Source: Coriobacteriales bacterium (GTDB lineage: Bacteria > Actinomycetota > Coriobacteriia > Coriobacteriales > UBA8131). From it: DNA of 14,395 nucleotides. Positions 13,628-14,395 of the stretch are shown piece after piece. The position numbers were made by a program, and so were the translations under genes. The DNA lies in assembly GCA_031267175.1 (NCBI GenBank), contig JAIRZP010000019.1, positions 1 through 14,395 on the forward strand. Direction: 5' to 3'. Positions within the stretch are counted from its first letter, which is position 1. Every line of letters starts with the position of its first letter. Below the pieces are notes generated by a model that searched no databases, was not told where the DNA came from, and saw only the letters and a list, made by a program, of their open reading frames with translations.

Positions 13628-14347
13628 ATGGAACCGGAAATCGCCCAAGCTGTTACCAAACGGTACGCCGTGCTCATGGCTGCCTATAACGAGGCCGACC
13701 TCATACAGGCGACCCTGCTTGCTGCCGCGCAGATACCCGGGGTCGTGGGCGTGGTGCTTGCTGACGACGGCTCGTCCGACGCTACCGCGCAGGTGGCGAT
13801 GCGTGCAGGAGCCTTTGTGGTCAACAACAAACGAAATAGGGGCAAGGGCTCGGCCATGGAGTTGGCGGCGGCAGCCCTGGAGAAGATACAGCCCTTTGGC
13901 GCTTTGGACGGCGTGCTCCTCCTGGACGCGGATGTGGGAGAGAGTGCCTCGGCGGCGGCCGCGCTGCTGGAACCGCTGGCAGCCGACACCGCCGACCTGG
14001 TCATAGGCATACTACCCACGCCGCCGGGCAAAGCGGGCTTTGGCCTCACCAAGTCCCTGGCCCGCGATGGCATCTTTGAGTTTGGCCGGGGCTTTGAGTC
14101 CGCCGCTCCCCTCAGTGGCCAGCGCGCGCTCACGCTCGACTGTCTGTCCAGGGTGCGCCCCTTTGGCAGCGGCTACGCCATGGAGGTGGATATGACCATC
14201 CGCGCGCTCCAACAGCGGCAGCGAGTTGTGGAGCTGCCCGTGGACATGAGCCATCGGGCTACCGGCAGGAACCTCAAAGGCTTCGTGCACAGGGGAAGAC
14301 AGTTCAATCAGATACAACGCCTGCTTAATTCCTATTACCGACGATAA
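13628..14347 (+). CDS. Family 2 glycosyltransferase (GT-A fold, soluble)
   Basis: The 239-aa protein is a GT-A glycosyltransferase that uses a nucleotide sugar, similar in layout to dolichyl/polyprenyl-phosphate sugar synthases. Visible motifs are VLMAAYNEAD (16-25) at the first strand, LADDGSSDAT (44-53), NRGKGSAM (69-76) for the nucleotide, the metal-binding LLDADVG in place of DxD, and PLSGQRAL in the acceptor region. No membrane segment is present, so it would act in the cytoplasm or at the membrane surface. The start ATG at 13628 has no Shine-Dalgarno sequence and is six bases after a TACAAT -10. It diverges from the MraY-like gene, so both may act in one lipid-linked glycan pathway. The sugar and acceptor are unknown. 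Confidence 0.85.
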   Translation: MEPEIAQAVTKRYAVLMAAYNEADLIQATLLAAAQIPGVVGVVLADDGSSDATAQVAMRAGAFVVNNKRNRGKGSAMELAAAALEKIQPFGALDGVLLLDADVGESASAAAALLEPLAADTADLVIGILPTPPGKAGFGLTKSLARDGIFEFGRGFESAAPLSGQRALTLDCLSRVRPFGSGYAMEVDMTIRALQQRQRVVELPVDMSHRATGRNLKGFVHRGRQFNQIQRLLNSYYRR

Positions 14348-14360
14348 AAGTGGGCGAGAA

Positions 14361-14389
14361 GGGGACGGGGCTCCGCAGGGGGACGGGGC
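14361..14389 (+). repeat. G-rich direct repeat with G-quadruplex motif after the GT2 gene
   Basis: GGGGACGGGGC occurs at 14361-14371 and again at 14379-14389, an 18-bp period. Together they provide four runs of at least four G, with loops of about 2, 7-8 and 2 bases, which is a canonical intramolecular quadruplex pattern on the plus strand. It begins 13 bases after the stop codon and the window ends six bases later, so it may be the left part of a longer intergenic repeat or a terminator. Confidence 0.55.
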
Positions 14390-14395
14390 AAGGCG

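Noticed and set aside
1..14395. CRISPR arrays, tRNA or rRNA genes, insertion sequences
   Set aside because: No regularly spaced repeats, tRNA-like cloverleaf sequence, rRNA stretches or transposase motifs were noticed by eye on either strand.

Overview
This window is high-GC bacterial DNA with tightly packed genes, short overlaps, GTG and TTG starts, and at least two starts with no leader. The gene content (a MurE that does not look meso-diaminopimelate specific, a FemAB-type bridge enzyme, a GHKL/LytTR two-component pair, a six-gene Ech-type hydrogenase, and a MraY-like gene next to pyrG) suggests a fermentative, anaerobic actinobacterium, most likely of the Coriobacteriia (Olsenella/Atopobium/Eggerthella type). 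That placement is inferred from gene content and composition; there is no rRNA gene to confirm it.

Layout. Positions 20-1552 (minus) encode MurE. Divergent from it, 1629-2621 (plus) encodes a FemAB-like peptidoglycan bridge aminoacyltransferase. Convergent with that, 2670-8072 (minus) is a complete energy-converting [NiFe] hydrogenase operon in the order echA-echB-echC-echD-echE-echF. About 260 bp upstream of echA, on the same strand, lie a 7TM GHKL sensor kinase (8336-10153) and, before it, its LytTR response regulator (10146-10877). Further upstream on the minus strand are pyrG (10963-12591) and a short MraY/WecA-family membrane glycosyl-phosphate transferase (12612-13493). Divergent from that is a family 2 glycosyltransferase (13628-14347, plus). 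A G-rich repeat able to form a G-quadruplex follows it at the window edge.

How the parts work together. The Ech complex should oxidise reduced ferredoxin, evolve H2 and export ions. Its catalytic cysteines are intact. Its large subunit ends directly after the last nickel-binding motif, so it should need no C-terminal cleavage. The echA promoter carries ATTCAGG direct repeats exactly 21 bp apart, the spacing LytTR regulators use, and a LytTR regulator/kinase pair is the nearest upstream operon. The working hypothesis is that this pair controls the hydrogenase. At the echA/echB junction, a 44-bp-period duplication has created a 15-codon ORF whose start overlaps the echA stop and whose stop overlaps the echB start, so it may restore translational coupling.

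Envelope genes sit at both ends: murE/femX on the left, MraY-like/GT2 on the right. Both divergent pairs share the decamer TACAATAGTA, which can be read as a -10 element on either strand. It lies so close to the murE and GT2 start codons that both are probably translated from leaderless mRNAs. No tRNA, rRNA, CRISPR array, transposase or prophage gene was seen.
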